Notes: generated by a model from the letters alone, not told the origin. Positions 30,895 to 43,980 are shown, counted from the first letter of the stretch. The stretch: 64,000 nt of DNA from Dillenia suffruticosa (GCA_033439265.1 JAVTVX010000034.1:17870501-17934500), one strand, 5' to 3'. Translations and numbers: made by a program.

Positions 30895-32150
30895 ATGGCT
30901 TCTAAGATGAAATTATCTGTCACTAAGCAATCTACTTCATCCACCGTGGCAAAAGCATTATCTTCCAAACCCTCATCTACGAAGGCATAAGTGGCAAAAT
31001 CTTCTGCATCTCCTCCACAACCAGAACCAATCCCTCAATTCAATACTCACGAATTCAAGTCGATTGAACAAAACAAACTGTATGGAAAGTGTTTTCAAAA
31101 AGGAAGGTGAATCACAAGAAATTGATTGATTGAGTATTTTTGAAAAGGGCGAATTTCAAGTTTGAAGAGCATTTGGTAAAGGTATGCCCAAATTTGCTTT
31201 TGAATCCCAATAAGTATATTCATGAAAAGTAGTAAAGTAACAACATCGAAGTAATTTCTGATGAAATTGAAAATGAGATACGAATAATTTTGGATGATCA
31301 CTCTGTCATGTATATTTAGGACATTTGTGAATGGAAAGGAAATTGAAATTACACCTATGAATGTATGTCGAGAAAGTGGTATTACTTGGATATCATATGA
31401 AAAATGCGAACCATATATTAAGTCTAACTATTTTGAGAATGTTAGAATTGTTTTTGGTGATAAAACTTTGACTGTAGTAAACACTAGTGCCGCAGAACTT
31501 AGTTTCTACGAATGCATTCTACATGTGATTGTGGAACATGTGTTAAAACCAAGGGGAGGAAACTATACAACCATTTCTAGAGAAAACTTTTGGTTGATAG
31601 CATGCATCATGAGTGAGAAGAATCCTAGACTACATTTCATAGTTTCTCACTTCATGATTGTTGCACATAGATTTGAGAGTTCTCTTCTATCAGATGCCAG
31701 CATGATTATTGATATTTTATACAAAAATGTTGTGGAATTGGATAAGGATATGGTGATTGAGTTGAATGATAAGAATGCAATCAATGCCTCATTTATGCTC
31801 CGAGCTAGATGGATGTGTAATAGTGAATGGGAATGGATGAGAAAGGAAGAAGGAGCAAGCAAAAGGAAAATAAAAGAAATAGGAAATGACACTGAAAAAC
31901 CAGCAGAAAATGAGCCGAACAAAAGAAGGAGAGAAGATGAAGTACGGTCTTCAAGTTCTCAACTTGTAACTCTTGATATGATTTGGGAGAAGTAGGAGAA
32001 ATTTGAGAAAAAACAACTTCTTCAAAGCCTAATGGGATGTATACTGATGATAGAACTTCAAGAAATCAAGAAAATATTAGAAGCCCTTGAAAAGGATAAG
32101 AAAATGATACTTCATCCTCCTAGATCCTCTTACTGCTACTAGTCTCTGTC
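30895..32150 (+). pseudogene. Extra ORF of SIRE-like element (plant transposon-domain type)
   Basis: An ATG at 30895 opens MASKMKLSVTKQS with a Ser/Lys/Pro-rich start. Frame breaks occur up to about 31310. A 233-residue open frame follows (31294-31995), with TFVNGKEIEITPMNVC, an ISRENFWLIACIM block and a basic, Glu-rich tail (EPNKRRREDEV). The layout resembles the 'putative plant transposon protein' domain found in extra ORFs of plant LTR elements (by eye, moderate confidence). No signal peptide or membrane segment is seen, so an envelope role is not supported. It lies between pol and the 3' LTR on the same strand. Confidence 0.5.
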
Positions 32151-32956
32151 TTACTCATGGTTTATGAATTTTCTGTCTTTTCAGTTCTTTAAATCTAACT
32201 CTATGTCTAATTTCTGAATTTTAATGTTGTTTTGCTTATTAATGCATCTAACTTGTTGATTTTAGTTCTTTTTAGTTCCTTTTGATTCTTGAAATTGTGC
32301 AAGCTTGCTATTGATTTGTGAGAAAAAGCTTGTGAATGCTTGCTGTTAATTTGTATGTGTGCAATTCTGAAATTGGATGAAAAATGGTGAATACTTGCTG
32401 CAATTATATGAAGTGAATGCTTGTTGAAGTTTGTAAGGATGAATGGTTATTGGTGTCTCTAATTGAGGGGAAGCACTTAGTTACCTAGTTGGAGTGTGTT
32501 GATTATATGGTTGGTCTATCTAATTGCATGGTTGTACGACTGTATGAAGTCATTAAATCGATTAACCGTTTTTATTGATGACAAAAAGGGGGAGAGAAAT
32601 CTGATTTGGAGTGTGGAGTGTGATCTAGTGTGCAGTTTGTGATCTATTCTGAATGGAGAGAATAGTGTAGGAATGATCTAATATGTTGGTGAAATGCTGT
32701 AAATGGTGTGCTGATGCAGTGGTGATTAGAATAGGATAAGCAAAGTGTAATGCTAAATGCAAGGGTGCAGTGCTAAGTGTAGGATGCAAAGGTGTAGTGC
32801 CGTGAGAATGAATGGTAGGTTAAGTGTAGTACAGTAAGGTTAGGCCGAAATGTGATGATAGCTTAGGAATTGATTAAACTCTAAATCAGTAGGAATATGA
32901 ACAAAGACGTAAGATAAAATATCATAAGTTTTGTCATCATAAAAAAAAGGGAGATT
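32151..32956 (+). other. 3' untranslated region and polypurine tract of SIRE-like element
   Basis: Non-coding, AT-rich with several purine runs (AAAAAGGGGGAG at about 32583-32594). The tract AAAAAAAAGGGAG at about 32941-32953 directly precedes the LTR start. Confidence 0.55.
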
Positions 32957-34888
32957 GTCGATATAAATGAGTTTTGATAATGATAAATTTAGGAGAAAAT
33001 AGGTTTAGGAAAATCAGAAAAGTCCTTAAAATTCAGAAGAATGCACAACTTGTCGATCTGCTCTACACATACATCGACCTGTTCTCAGATCCACCAATTT
33101 TAAGATCTATATCGACTAATTTTAACCTAACCCTAGACACATCAACCTGTTAAATGTTCCTTGTCGACATGAACCATAGAAATATAACGTATATTGTTAA
33201 GTAGATATATGTCGACATATCCGTGAACACATCGATATGTCTCACACAATAACGTGATTCCTATAATACATCGATTTGAACAGTGTCATGTGGATAAATT
33301 TTAACTACCATATCGACAAATTTTAAAAGCATAACGACCTAGCTTTAGAACACATCGATGTGTACTAGGCAAAAATCTAAGGAAGTCGAAATGCCCAATA
33401 ACTTGTTGACATATTTCACTTGTTTCTTCAGAGACATACAGTGACCTGTGCTAGTGGGATTGTCATCATGAAACACACATCGACCTATTTTATAAGCCAT
33501 GTCCACCAATTTTATATGAGCATAGTAACATATTGATGTGAGACTAAGACATGTCGACCTGATGTAAAATTGTTTTAAGTATTACACATCGACCTGATAT
33601 CTAACTTTGTCGACATACCCTAACACATCGATGAATTTTAAAAGACAGATTTACCAATTTTTATCTACATAATAACATGTCGATGTATGCAGTATACTTA
33701 TCGACCTGATATTTATTGACTTCTTACGATCACACATCGACTTACCCTAAATCTTATCGACATGTATACACATGTTGATCAATTTATTTGTATAGGTCCA
33801 CTATTTTTATAGGTATACATGATTGTGTCGATGTATAGTTAAAATCTATCGACCTAGAGTATTGATTTTTAAAGAATGTCATGTCGTCGTCCACTAAAAT
33901 CATGTTGATACATCAGAATACATTGACGAATTCAAGTTTACATGTCCACCTATTTAATTGGTACATGTTCTTGTCGACCTGAATACATTCTTGTCGACCT
34001 GATTAGTAAAAAATATAATACTAAATTTTTGAATTTAGGTCGATGTGTCATTTAAATTTGTCGCCTTATAGTTGTCAGAAATCAAATTTACAAAACACAT
34101 TTGAACACAATGGTCATCTTCTTTTCTAAATCTCTGATTATTTCCATTTCGATCAAAACTAACGTTTAAATGCAGCATAAAAGAATTTTGATTGGTTAAT
34201 ATGGAAGTGACGCCAATGGAAGAATGGAGGTTCAGCGTGAAAATTGGGACTGTTGCATAGAGCATTAATGGCGGACATTAAATTTGTAACATTCGGATGC
34301 AACAACTCTTCAACAGATCTCTTTAATGTTACAATAAATACTAGAAACAAGAATTGAAGAAAAAAAAAGTGAATGCTCAAATTAGTTTTTTTGCACAACC
34401 TCATTATCTGTATTAATTACTTTTTACACTCGGTTTTTATTTCTCCATTCCTTTTCATGTGATCTGAAGCAAAATTTAATTATGTCAAATATGAGGATTA
34501 TAGTCTCTTATCTTTGACACTACATACTTACATATTCTGAGTATTCAAAAGACCAAAGAGAGTGTGACACTACTTTGAGTCTATTATGTGAAGAATCAAT
34601 CCGTGTAAAATTGAAGAGTGGTATTATGTTGACACATTGTAAAGGTTTAATTTGAATCTGTAATCAAGTTTGTATTATCAAATTTATAGTGAAAAATTCA
34701 GGGGGAGCTTGGAAGGGGGAGTCTGGGAGTGGACGTACATCAGATTTTGGTGGAACAACTATAAAAATCTATACGTGCTCTTTATTCTTTTGTCAAGTCT
34801 TCAAACATTTTTTTAATACATGTACATTCAATTTTTAATTTTTAATTATTTATATTCAACTATTCACCCCCTATAGTTGAATAACAAA
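32957..34888 (+). repeat. 3' LTR of SIRE-like element with CGACCTG-word array
   Basis: Starts TGTCGATATAAATGAG after the polypurine tract and ends near CACCCCCTATAGTTGAATAACA. About 1.9 kb. From 33040 to 34060 it carries roughly 35 degenerate copies of a word like CATCGACCTG, TGTCGACATG or TCGATGTG, spaced about 20-40 bases. The 3' third has GGGAGTGGACGTACATCA, a common feature of such LTRs. Confidence 0.62.
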
Positions 34889-35395
34889 ATACAAGCCTTT
34901 CTTCGATACCTTGAAAAAATTTCAAAAATTTGCGTGGACCGTCAAATGCCAAGCCACCTTTGATAAACTCAAGGAATACCTTTCATCGCCATTGCTGCTT
35001 TCTTGACTTATCCTCGGTGAGAAACTCTATCTTTATCTCTATATCTCTGACCATGCCCTTTATTCCATGCTACGGAGGCAAGACGCTAATGTACAGAGGC
35101 CGATGTACTATGTAAGTCATGTCCTTCAGGAGGTAGAAATAAACTATAGACCCGTCGAAAAGGTGGCCTTCGCCCTCATCATAGTAGCTCGGTGCCTTCA
35201 TCCACACTTTCAAGGACATACCATTGTGGTGTTAATTGACTAGTCACAAAAGCAAATTTTATAGAATAAGGATACCTTGGGTCGGTTAATCAAATAGAGC
35301 ATTGAACTTGGTGAATTCGATATTGATTATCAGCCAAGACCCTTTATCAAGGAATAGGCCCTCATTGACTTCATATTCGAGTGCACAATCTTGCA
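34885..35395 (+). pseudogene. Ty3/gypsy Tat-type RNase H remnant
   Basis: The plus strand reads WTVKCQATFDKLKEYLSSP, YYVSHVLQEVEINYRPVEK, VAFALIIVARCLHP and SIELGEFDIDYQPRP. This is the RT connection/RNase H region of plant Tat-lineage gypsy elements. Stops occur at about 35005 and 35240. Everything upstream (gag to RT) is missing at the junction with the SIRE-like LTR. Confidence 0.85.
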
Positions 35396-36090
35396 CTGCG
35401 ATGAACAAACATCGGCCTCTTGGCACACTACCTGCTACGCTATACACTTCCACTAGGTGCAATGCCTCCGAGTGCCCTCGGCACAATGCTTGGCACGTCA
35501 TATGCTCTTACAAGGCGTAACACCTCTTAATACCCTCAGTGCAATGTCTCGCACGTTATATGCTCTCACTAGGGGCAACGCCTCCGAGAGCCCTCGGCAC
35601 AATGCCTTGCATGTTATACGCTCTCACAAGGCACAACACCTCCGAGTGCTCTTTGCACAACAACTCCGAATGTTCTCGGCGCAACGCCTAGCACGTTATA
35701 CACTCTTACAAGGCACAATGCCTCTGAGTGTTCTCGGTGCAACGCCTAGCACATTATACACTCTCATAAGGCGCAATGTCTCTGAGTGCCCTCGGCGCAA
35801 TGCTTGGTAGCAACATTTGGCACGTTATATGCTCTCTAAGGTACAATGCCTTTGATTACTCTCGGTGCAACGCCTGGCACATTATACGCTCTCACATGGT
35901 GCTACATCTCCAAGTGCTCTCAGCACAATGCCTGGCATGTTATGCGCTCTCACAAAGTGCAACGCGTCTGAGTGCTCTAAGTGCAACATTTAGCACGTTA
36001 TACACTTCCACTAAGTGCAATGCCTCCAAGTACCTTTGACACAAAGCATGGTACGCTATACACTCTCAAGGCGCAATGCCCAAGATTATG
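35396..36090 (+). repeat. 58-bp tandem repeat (about 11 copies)
   Basis: A recurring ACGTTATAC/ATGC core starts at 35436, 35495, 35553, 35611, 35693, 35751, 35822, 35879, 35938, 35995 and 36053. Spacing is 57-59 bases except two expanded units of 82 and 71. Each unit also carries GCAATGCCT, CCGAGTGC and CTCGGC words. It lies inside the Tat-type element just after its RNase H. Confidence 0.85.
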
Positions 36091-37266
36091 TACACTAAGG
36101 CACTATCAACACTCTTGGCGCCATTCAAACAAGCTTCTCAGCACAATCTCTACCTATGACTTCACATTCCTCATCTATCTAACATGTACTTGCGAAATGT
36201 CTATACTCACTTATCGACAAACTATGAGAATGGCTTAAAAAGAGAAGCCATCCAAAAGAAGGAAAAGAAAGCAATTGTCAAGCATATCAGAAAGAACAAA
36301 TAAGAGAAGCATTAGGTACACGAAAAGGAAACTCTTTTCATTCATTTTTAAACAACCTCTTTACACAACAATTCAGAAATTACATTGCAAAAACCTAAAG
36401 TCACTACAAAATCGACGTTTAGGGAGAACAAAGGATGGAAAAGGAAGAGACACAAAAGCTCTTTTCTCAACAATAAGTTCTTCCATCCTCTTTACTCCTC
36501 TTAGAAGACGCTGATTTTTAGAGTAGCTCCCCCATTCTTTTTACTCGTAAACCTAGGGGTACTAACAATTTGCCACGACTAGGCATAGGGATCGGCCATC
36601 TCCATTAGACCTCCCAAAAAGGGGATTCCTTTGCTCTCCAATTTGGAATAGAAAATGGAGATAGGAACCCTACAAGATGTAAGGCACTTCAGGAACTCCT
36701 AGAGCCAACCGTCATGAACTTGGATAATGAAGTGCCATGATGGCATCTCGTATTGATAGTCCCTACCACTAATGGAATCTCATATCAATAGTATCCGAAA
36801 AATGCAAAAGAACCGCCATACAAAATTTATCATCGTTAGTGAAAACATCTGCTAAGTGCCATACTAGCTTTGGGTCACCAAGTGCCGTGTTGCTTCACTT
36901 GAATTTTTATATACTCTAATTTTTTCAACCTCTTGCTCACTCGTAGAATGGGTCTCCAAATTATAGAACATCATTGCAAGCCATTTCCATTTATAGCCGA
37001 TAAATGAGACAACATGTTTTGAAAACGGAATAGCCACGTTCCCATTAAATGAAGAATCGACCATCCAACTCCTACAGTAATCATATAATTGACTCCCCAT
37101 CGTTTCCATCTTGTAATAGCAACCACCTTTAATGAACCATAAATTGAATCTTATGATATGCCACTCTACTTCTAGACTCGATGTACCTCCTAATAAAGAA
37201 TTATGAAAACATTATCTCTACTCCTAACGCTAACTCTTCGACCTATCCTTAGGAGCAAGTGGCAAA
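36091..37266 (+). other. 3' non-coding region of Tat-type element
   Basis: No coding motif is seen. It ends in AGGAGCAAGTGGCAAA, a worn form of the Tat polypurine tract. Integrase is absent: either lost or displaced by the tandem repeat. Confidence 0.5.
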
Positions 37267-37752
37267 TGATGGTATACGACCTAAAACCCATTACCAAAAA
37301 GATCAGGACCTCATTCTGGGTCCATCAAACTAGGCCCATCAAACCAAATGCACCCACAAATCCTCGGTTATTCTAGTCATCGTTGTTCGCACTCCCTGGT
37401 CACTCTACTCCTCGGTGTTCATCGGATCATGTGACGAGTACTATTCAAGACATCTATGAAGGAAGTAAATCTTTAAGTAAATTCAGATTTTTCTTATGCG
37501 GAGGAGAATCTTTCCCACGCCCGAAACAAACTTGCAGAGTAAGGAAAATGGCTGAGCAGACACTCCTGATAAGGCATGAAGCCCTCACTACAGGGGGGAC
37601 TTCCCCTTCCAACGAGATAGTATATCTCTAGGGAAACTTTAACTATAGTTCCTACAATCTTTAAGGTTCTCAATAATCTCTCCACAAGAAAATTATGATT
37701 TTAACACTCTCAATACTTTACAGAATTTTTTTAACAAAAACCATGGATATAT
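37267..37752 (+). repeat. Tat-type 3' LTR, first part
   Basis: Starts TGATGGTATACGACC after the polypurine tract. It is interrupted at 37752 by the Tekay element and resumes at 48152. The last five bases (TATAT) are duplicated at 48147-48151. Confidence 0.68.
37748..37752 (+). repeat. Target-site duplication of Tekay element, left
   Basis: TATAT, identical to 48147-48151. The length fits gypsy insertion. Confidence 0.75.
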
Positions 37753-38049
37753 TATAACACCGACACTGCGGTGTCTGTAATTTAATTATATAAAGAGAAA
37801 TTTATTTATTTAAATTGATTTTTGATTTTGGACTATTTAAATTAAATTTTTGGTATATTTTAATTTGTTGAATTTATGAATCAAAATAAACCCCGTTTTA
37901 ACAAAAAATTTAAATTTTAGTGAAGTGTGGGTGTGAAGACATATATATATATAAATATAAAAAAAGAGAGAGAGAGAGGAGATGCTGCGTTTTGGAGTGA
38001 AACGCAGCACCTCCCCCTTTCCCAATTAGGATTGGAAACCTAAATTACT

Positions 38050-38089
<40 letters not shown>

Positions 38090-39257
38090 CCTCTTTCTCT
38101 CTCTCTCCCCGACTCTTCACTTCCCGCGACTGTCATTCCTCTGCCGCGATCATTCGCTCGCCCCGCCACCTCTCTCCACCGCGAGCAACCACTACCAACG
38201 CCACCATCTCCTTCTCTCTCTTTCTACTTCACTCACAGTCCCTCTCGCACTGTTTCTCTTTCTCTCTGCTACTTAATCTCTCTCTATCTCTCGCGATCTC
38301 CCTCTCTCTCTCTCTCGATCACACTCCGCCGCAAGCTTCCACCACGATCCGCCACCACCACGAGCGCGCCCCTACGCGATCCACCCAGCGCGAGCATGAT
38401 CATGCCCCAGCGCGATCCTCCCCGCGCGAACACAATGCGACCCAGTTCGCAAGAGTGACCCAGTCCATGAGTGAGAGCGCCTCATTCCGCGAACACGAGC
38501 CAGCCTATTAGCATACAGCTCGCGAGCCCCCTGCAACCCTCAAAACCCACTGCGGCCCACAGGCCCGCCAGCCTGCTGACCCGCGAACCCACAAGTCCGC
38601 TGTAGCCCGTGAGCCGGCGACGGCCCGCGACGGCCCGTGAACCCGTGACAGCCCACGAACCTCCATGCAAATAATTGATTTAGGGTTTCAATTCTGATCT
38701 AAGTGTTTATGATCTAACTAATAAATCTTGTCTTGATAGAGACCGTTTCAGATTTTGGAGTGATCTAGAAGATATTCGGACGAAGGTTTGAGCTCCGAGA
38801 AAACCCTAGGTGAAAAAAATTTCTTATCCATCCGATTTATTTGAATGAATATTAGGGTTAAGTTTAAAAATGATGGGCAATGGTTGGCGTGCAGGTGCTG
38901 CATGCCCTGGGTGCTGCGCAAGGGCTCTGCGTGCCCTACACATAGGCACTGCGAGCCCTGCACATAGACCCTGCACATGGGCTCTGTGCGCCCTACACAT
39001 GGGCGCTGCACGCTGCACAGAGGAGCGATGGGCTGTGGCCTTATTGGCCCTTGGGTGCAAGCGAGAGATTGGATTGGTGTGAGCCTTGTGCGAGATTGGT
39101 TGAGTACCAACACTTGAGTCTTGTAGATATGTTGTATGCATGAACAAAATACGATGAATTAGGGTAGGGTTCTAAAGGATTCGAACTATCTGATTTGCAT
39201 ACGTGTATTAGAAGTGGTAGCCTATTTCCTATAACTGTATAGGTTTAAAACATGTTG

Positions 39258-39298
<41 letters not shown>

Positions 39299-40869
39299 TC
39301 GTAGGTGTTGGGTGTCTTGATTTAGGGGAACATTTTCTTTCGCTTCGTGGTGTTATTGGGGAGTGCGTTACCCTCTCCCATACGGTGAGTGGAACTTTAA
39401 CATCTACTATTGATTAACAAATTATGTTTTATCGATTTTCAAACAACATGATTTCTATACATGTGAAAACTAAATTTTTGAATTTTGATAGACATATTTT
39501 TGTGATCATTGGAGTGTCACAACTATTGATTTTATTGAATTGCATCCATGAGTTTGATAACCGGATAGTGTGCCATTTTTTTTAACATGTTGACATGTTT
39601 TAATACTTCTACTGTATTAGTACGTAATTTTAAATGGATTTACATGTACTATTTGGGACATGATGATGTGATGCATGGGGTTACGTGCCTGGCCGACTTG
39701 GTGATATGGTGGTATGTTTCCTATAGCATTTTGTAGCTATGAAGGACATTTGGTAGAGGCACCCCTTGTGTCCGGTTATATTTCAGCCAGAGGTATCCGC
39801 CAGATCGTCATGTGTATGGGTGTCCCATGTTGACCCTCATCGGGGAGGACGTGAGTTTACCTTTGTCTAGCACTGGGCGGGACACCATACACGGCTGACT
39901 ATATATATGTATTATTATTATTATTATTATTTATAGGCTAGTTGGAGTAGTATGTGGCTAACATTGGGGTAGAGAGCCATTATTTGATACTTGCATAGTG
40001 AAAACCCCTAATCCGCCCGTCCTTGGTCGAGATAGACCATTGCCGGGATTGTTTGTTCGGCCGACTCTACATATGTGACTTGATATATGGATGGATGCAT
40101 ATGTTATTTTTTTATGTGTGCCTTGAGATATGTTTTACTCTGAAACAACACATTATTTTCTCACACTCGATATTATGTTACATTCTTTGACACTCCAAGT
40201 TCACCCTCGATATTGATAGCACGATATCAATCCCCTCACTTGCTGAGTATTCTCCCATAGATACTCACCACTCACTTTCTTTCCCATATGATTAGTCTCG
40301 GATTAAAAAAAAAAATTGTGATTTCATACTTGTGACGTGGACTTGATAGCACTGGACTTGGGTATGGATGTTACCATATCTTCCGCTATGATTATTGGAG
40401 ATTTTTGTTTGATTAATGTATTTATCTATTTATTTTCTGGGATGACTGTATTATTATGGATATTTATTGGAAAAACTTTCATATCGACTCGGTTCACTTG
40501 TATTGAGGCACCTATATGTATTTAAAATGTTAACTTGAGAATTTATTGTACAAGTGCATAAACATTTAGGTCCGCTCGGTGTGGCGACTGCTCATACTTT
40601 AGTTTAGCATGACAGTAGACGTCTGTGGTTAGGACTGCTAGAAATTTCTATAGCTTGCGTTGTCCTGGTTGTCGGTTGTGGTTTGGTTAATGGTTGTGAG
40701 GCTGGGATGACCCTTTTATTAAATTGACAGGATGGTTGTGAATATTACAGATTAATTATACATGGGAGACCTCCGAAATATAGGGAGATTCTGCCCAATT
40801 TTTTATAAAAATGTAGTCGGCATTCAGGGCAACGGGCGGCTGTTCATAACCCCGGTTCAGGGCGTTACA
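37753..40869 (+). repeat. 5' LTR of Tekay-type element
   Basis: Starts TATAACACCG (the 3' LTR has TGTAACACCG) and ends GGCGTTACA. Inside are a (CT)n tract near 38050-38110, GC-rich sequence at 38100-38660 and a set of GCCCTGCACATAG-like subrepeats at 38890-39030. An (AT)n run lies at about 39260-39294, and there is a GGGTGTCCCA...GGGCGGGACACC pair near 39820-39890. Confidence 0.85.
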
Positions 40870-40890
40870 GTTTGGTTGGTATTGGAGTGT
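40870..40890 (+). other. Primer-binding site of Tekay-type element (decayed)
   Basis: Just inside the 5' LTR the sequence TGGTATTGGAGT resembles the initiator-Met primer site TGGTATCAGAGC with three changes. Confidence 0.55.
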
Positions 40891-41098
40891 ATAGGTTAGA
40901 GAAAAGATAGTAATAAAAGTTTTCCCAAGTATATTTAAAAGTTCTCAATGCATTAAAGAGTTTCGTACAGTCATTTAAATTCCCATACATGGTCGTAAAC
41001 CACTAATTTCATTCATTTTAAGGGGTTAGTTACCTAATTTTTAAATCATGCCAAACTCTAGAGTTATATCTAATGAAAAATTCTCTCTTTACAGAATT

Positions 41099-42560
41099 AT
41101 GCCGCCTAGACGTGGTAGACCAGCGAGACGTGGAGTCAAACTCGCACTACCCAAGACTCCTCAAGTGCCTGACCCTTCGAGGGGACCTGAGACCCTTGGA
41201 GTGCCTGAGGCTGCTTCCTCTTTACGGGGCCCCCTGCAGCGCCTACTCAGCCAGCTACTCCAGCCGAAATTCCACCATCGTCCCTTGAGGCGTTTAGGCA
41301 TGTGTATGAATGGTACACCTCCCACGGGGTTCAGATGACACCCCCACCACCACCGACGGTAGTGCCGACTCCTACGGCCGTGTTACCTCCACCGGTACCA
41401 ATGGCCGCGCCGACTCCTATGGCCGTGCCACCTTCAGTTGTACCAGATCAGCCCCCAATTGTTGGTCCTTCCTCTATTTCAGGACCTAGTGACACTATCT
41501 CCTCTACCTTGAGGCGTATTCATGAACTTACCCAGTTGGTAAAGGAGGCGAGGCAGTTAGGCTGTACTGAGTTTGTGCTTGATCAACCATACCCGTAGAA
41601 TTTTGACTGATCTGGGTTTGAGCGAGGACTACTGGCTTCGGATAGCAGAGAGACTCTTGGATGGCGACACCCTCAGTTGGTGGAAGGCGATTTGTGACAA
41701 TGCTACTGAGTCGCTGTGATGGGAGGACTTCCTGCAGGAATTCGATCGCAGGTACTTCTCTGAGTTCTAGCAGGACCGCAAGAGGGCAGAGTTTCTGCAC
41801 TTACGGCAAGGAACCAGGATAGTAACAGAGTATGAGACAGAGATGAGGTGACTAACTGCTTTCATTCCAGACTTGGCGACGCCGAAACAGCTTTGATTCA
41901 AGTTTGAGGATGGCCTCAACTTGAACATTAGGAGGTATATGACAGTGACTCCTAGTCTCTCCTTTGCGGAGATCGTGGACTCAGTACTTAGGGCGGAGGA
42001 GATCATCCGTGCTGAGGGCAGATAGCGTGAGTATAGAGCGCAAAGGAAGAAGAGATTTAAGATTTCTTTGAGCCAGGGCTCGAAGAAGGGCATGACTTCA
42101 GGATATCAGGGAGGCTCTTCTCAGCCAAGATAGGCACATACTGGGCAGGAATCATGACCTCAGGGGTTTAGAGCACTGGCCCCTAGTGCCACTACTCAGA
42201 CTTTAGATCAGCGACACCCCTTTTGCTGCCGATGTGGTGGACACCACCATTTTGGAGAGTATATGATGCCTGTTACATGCTTCCGGTGTGGGAAGCCAGC
42301 GCATATCAAGAACGCCTGCCTTGAGTTAGGATTTGGAGGTCAGATAGTTTCAGAACACTCGAGTGTTCCCCGAGGAGGATAGTAGGGAGTACCTGCGTAC
42401 TCGAGTCACACCGCTCCATGGACAACAGTCGGGAACAACACGGTGCCAGGACCATTCTGACAGCAGCAGAGGACACAGGCCCGTGTATACTCAATGACGC
42501 AGGAGGACGCTCAGACAAGTCCTGACGTGATTATTGGTGCTCCTCCCACTGATCCCTATG
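41099..42560 (+). pseudogene. Tekay-type gag with zinc knuckle
   Basis: An ATG at 41099 opens MPPRRGRPARRG, the usual chromovirus gag start, then a Pro-rich stretch. 41590-42010 carries the retrotransposon gag core in broken frames (VGEGDLWQCYESL-like, then FKFEDGLNLNIRRYM). At 42278-42319 a zinc knuckle CFRCGKPAHIKNAC (CX2CX4HX4C) is intact. There are several stops. Confidence 0.82.
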
Positions 42561-42719
42561 TTTAGAGATATTTTTTTATGTATCTTCTTTTGAGCACCAT
42601 CACTAGCTAAAGCCTTAGAGGTTTAACTATGTTGGTATGTATATACATTTTGATATATATAAATATATATGTAAGCATATATCTTTCCGTATTTATCAAC
42701 AGATCTTTTTATTTTCTCA

Positions 42720-43030
42720 CAATAGGAGTTGTGAACATATGGGGAGTCGACGCTCGTGTTCTCATTGACACCGGGTCGAACTATTCGTATGTGAGAGCAT
42801 ATTTTGCCCACGGGTTGGGTAAGCCTTTGTCGCCACTTGATAAGGATATATTGGTCATCACTCCTCTCGGTGAGCAGATACTTAGAGATTCCGTCTACAG
42901 AGGGAGCAAGGTCACGATCAAAGTTGCGGTACTTGAGGCAGACCTGATTCCACTTGAGATGACGGATTTTGATGCCATCCGAGGGATGGATTGGCTAAGC
43001 ATGCATAGAGTCTCAGTAGATTGATTCACC
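42720..43030 (+). pseudogene. Tekay-type aspartic protease
   Basis: Reads VDARVLIDTGSNYSYVRAYF, with the catalytic DTG at about 42766, and continues to FDAIRGMDWLSMHRVSVD, the typical end of the retropepsin domain. An in-frame stop follows at 43024. The upstream 42600-42720 is AT-rich and probably partly inserted. Confidence 0.85.
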
Positions 43031-43980
43031 AAGGAAGTGGAGTTCCGGAGACCCGAGGGGCCGTTGTTGAGATTCCCAGGTGAGAGGCGAGTGTTACCTC
43101 GCTGTGTTGTATCGGTGATGAAAGCTAGGAGATTGATACGCCGAGGGTGTATGGCATACCTGGCTCATGTTATTGACACCATAGTGGAAGGGCCGAGGCT
43201 TGAGGAGGTCTTAGTGGTGCCAGAGTTCCCAGATATATTTTCCGAGGAGCTACCCGGACTACCTTCAGTTCAGGAGTTTGATTTCGAGATTGACCTAATT
43301 CCAGGGACCACTCCCATAACTATTCCGCCATATAGAATGGCGCCAGCTGAATTTAGAGAGGTTAAGATCCAATTGCAGGAATTGCTGGACAAGGGTTTTA
43401 TCCGTCCGAGCACTTCACCGTGGGGTACTCAGGTATTATTCGAGAAGACGAAAGACGGAACTCTACGATTGTGTATGAACTATAAGTAGCTAAACAAGGT
43501 TTCCATCAAGAATCGGTACCCTCTGTCGTGTATTGATGATTTATTTGATCAGTTCCAGGATGCACGAGTTTTCTTAAAGATCGATCTTTGATCTGGATAT
43601 CATCTGGATCAGGGATGAGGATGTGCCCAAGACCGCATTCCGCACCCGATATGGACATTTCGAGTTCGTGGTCATGCCGTTTGGGCTAACCAATGCACCA
43701 GCAACCTTTATGGACATGATAAGCCAGGTTTTCCATGATTATCTAGATCGGTTCGTCATTGTGTTCATCGACGACATCCTTGTATATTCACAGAGTAATG
43801 AGGAGCATGCGCAGCACCTTAGGGTGGTCTTGCATATTCTCCGCGAACGGTAGTTGTATGTTAGATTCACTAAGTGTGAATTTTGGCTTAGACAAATTGG
43901 ATTTCTTGGCCATATTGTTTCTACGAAGGGTATTTATGTTGACCCGTAAAAGGTTGAGGCCATATTAAGGTGGGAGTAGC
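43031..43980 (+). pseudogene. Tekay-type reverse transcriptase
   Basis: 43037-43489 gives the entry region (IDLIPGTTPITIPPYRMAP, LDKGFIRPSTSPWGT). 43623-43853 gives [20 protein letters not shown] and the catalytic FIDDILVYS at about 43764-43790, with the Asp pair intact. Stops or frameshifts at 43489, 43590 and 43853 break it. Confidence 0.9.

Noticed and set aside
30895..31995. Envelope-like protein of a retrovirus-like element
   Set aside because: No signal peptide, membrane segment or cleavage site was visible; the residues fit a different extra-ORF family better.
35396..36090. CRISPR-like regular repeats
   Set aside because: The units are contiguous 58-bp tandem copies with diverged sequence throughout, not identical short repeats with unique spacers, and this is plant nuclear DNA.
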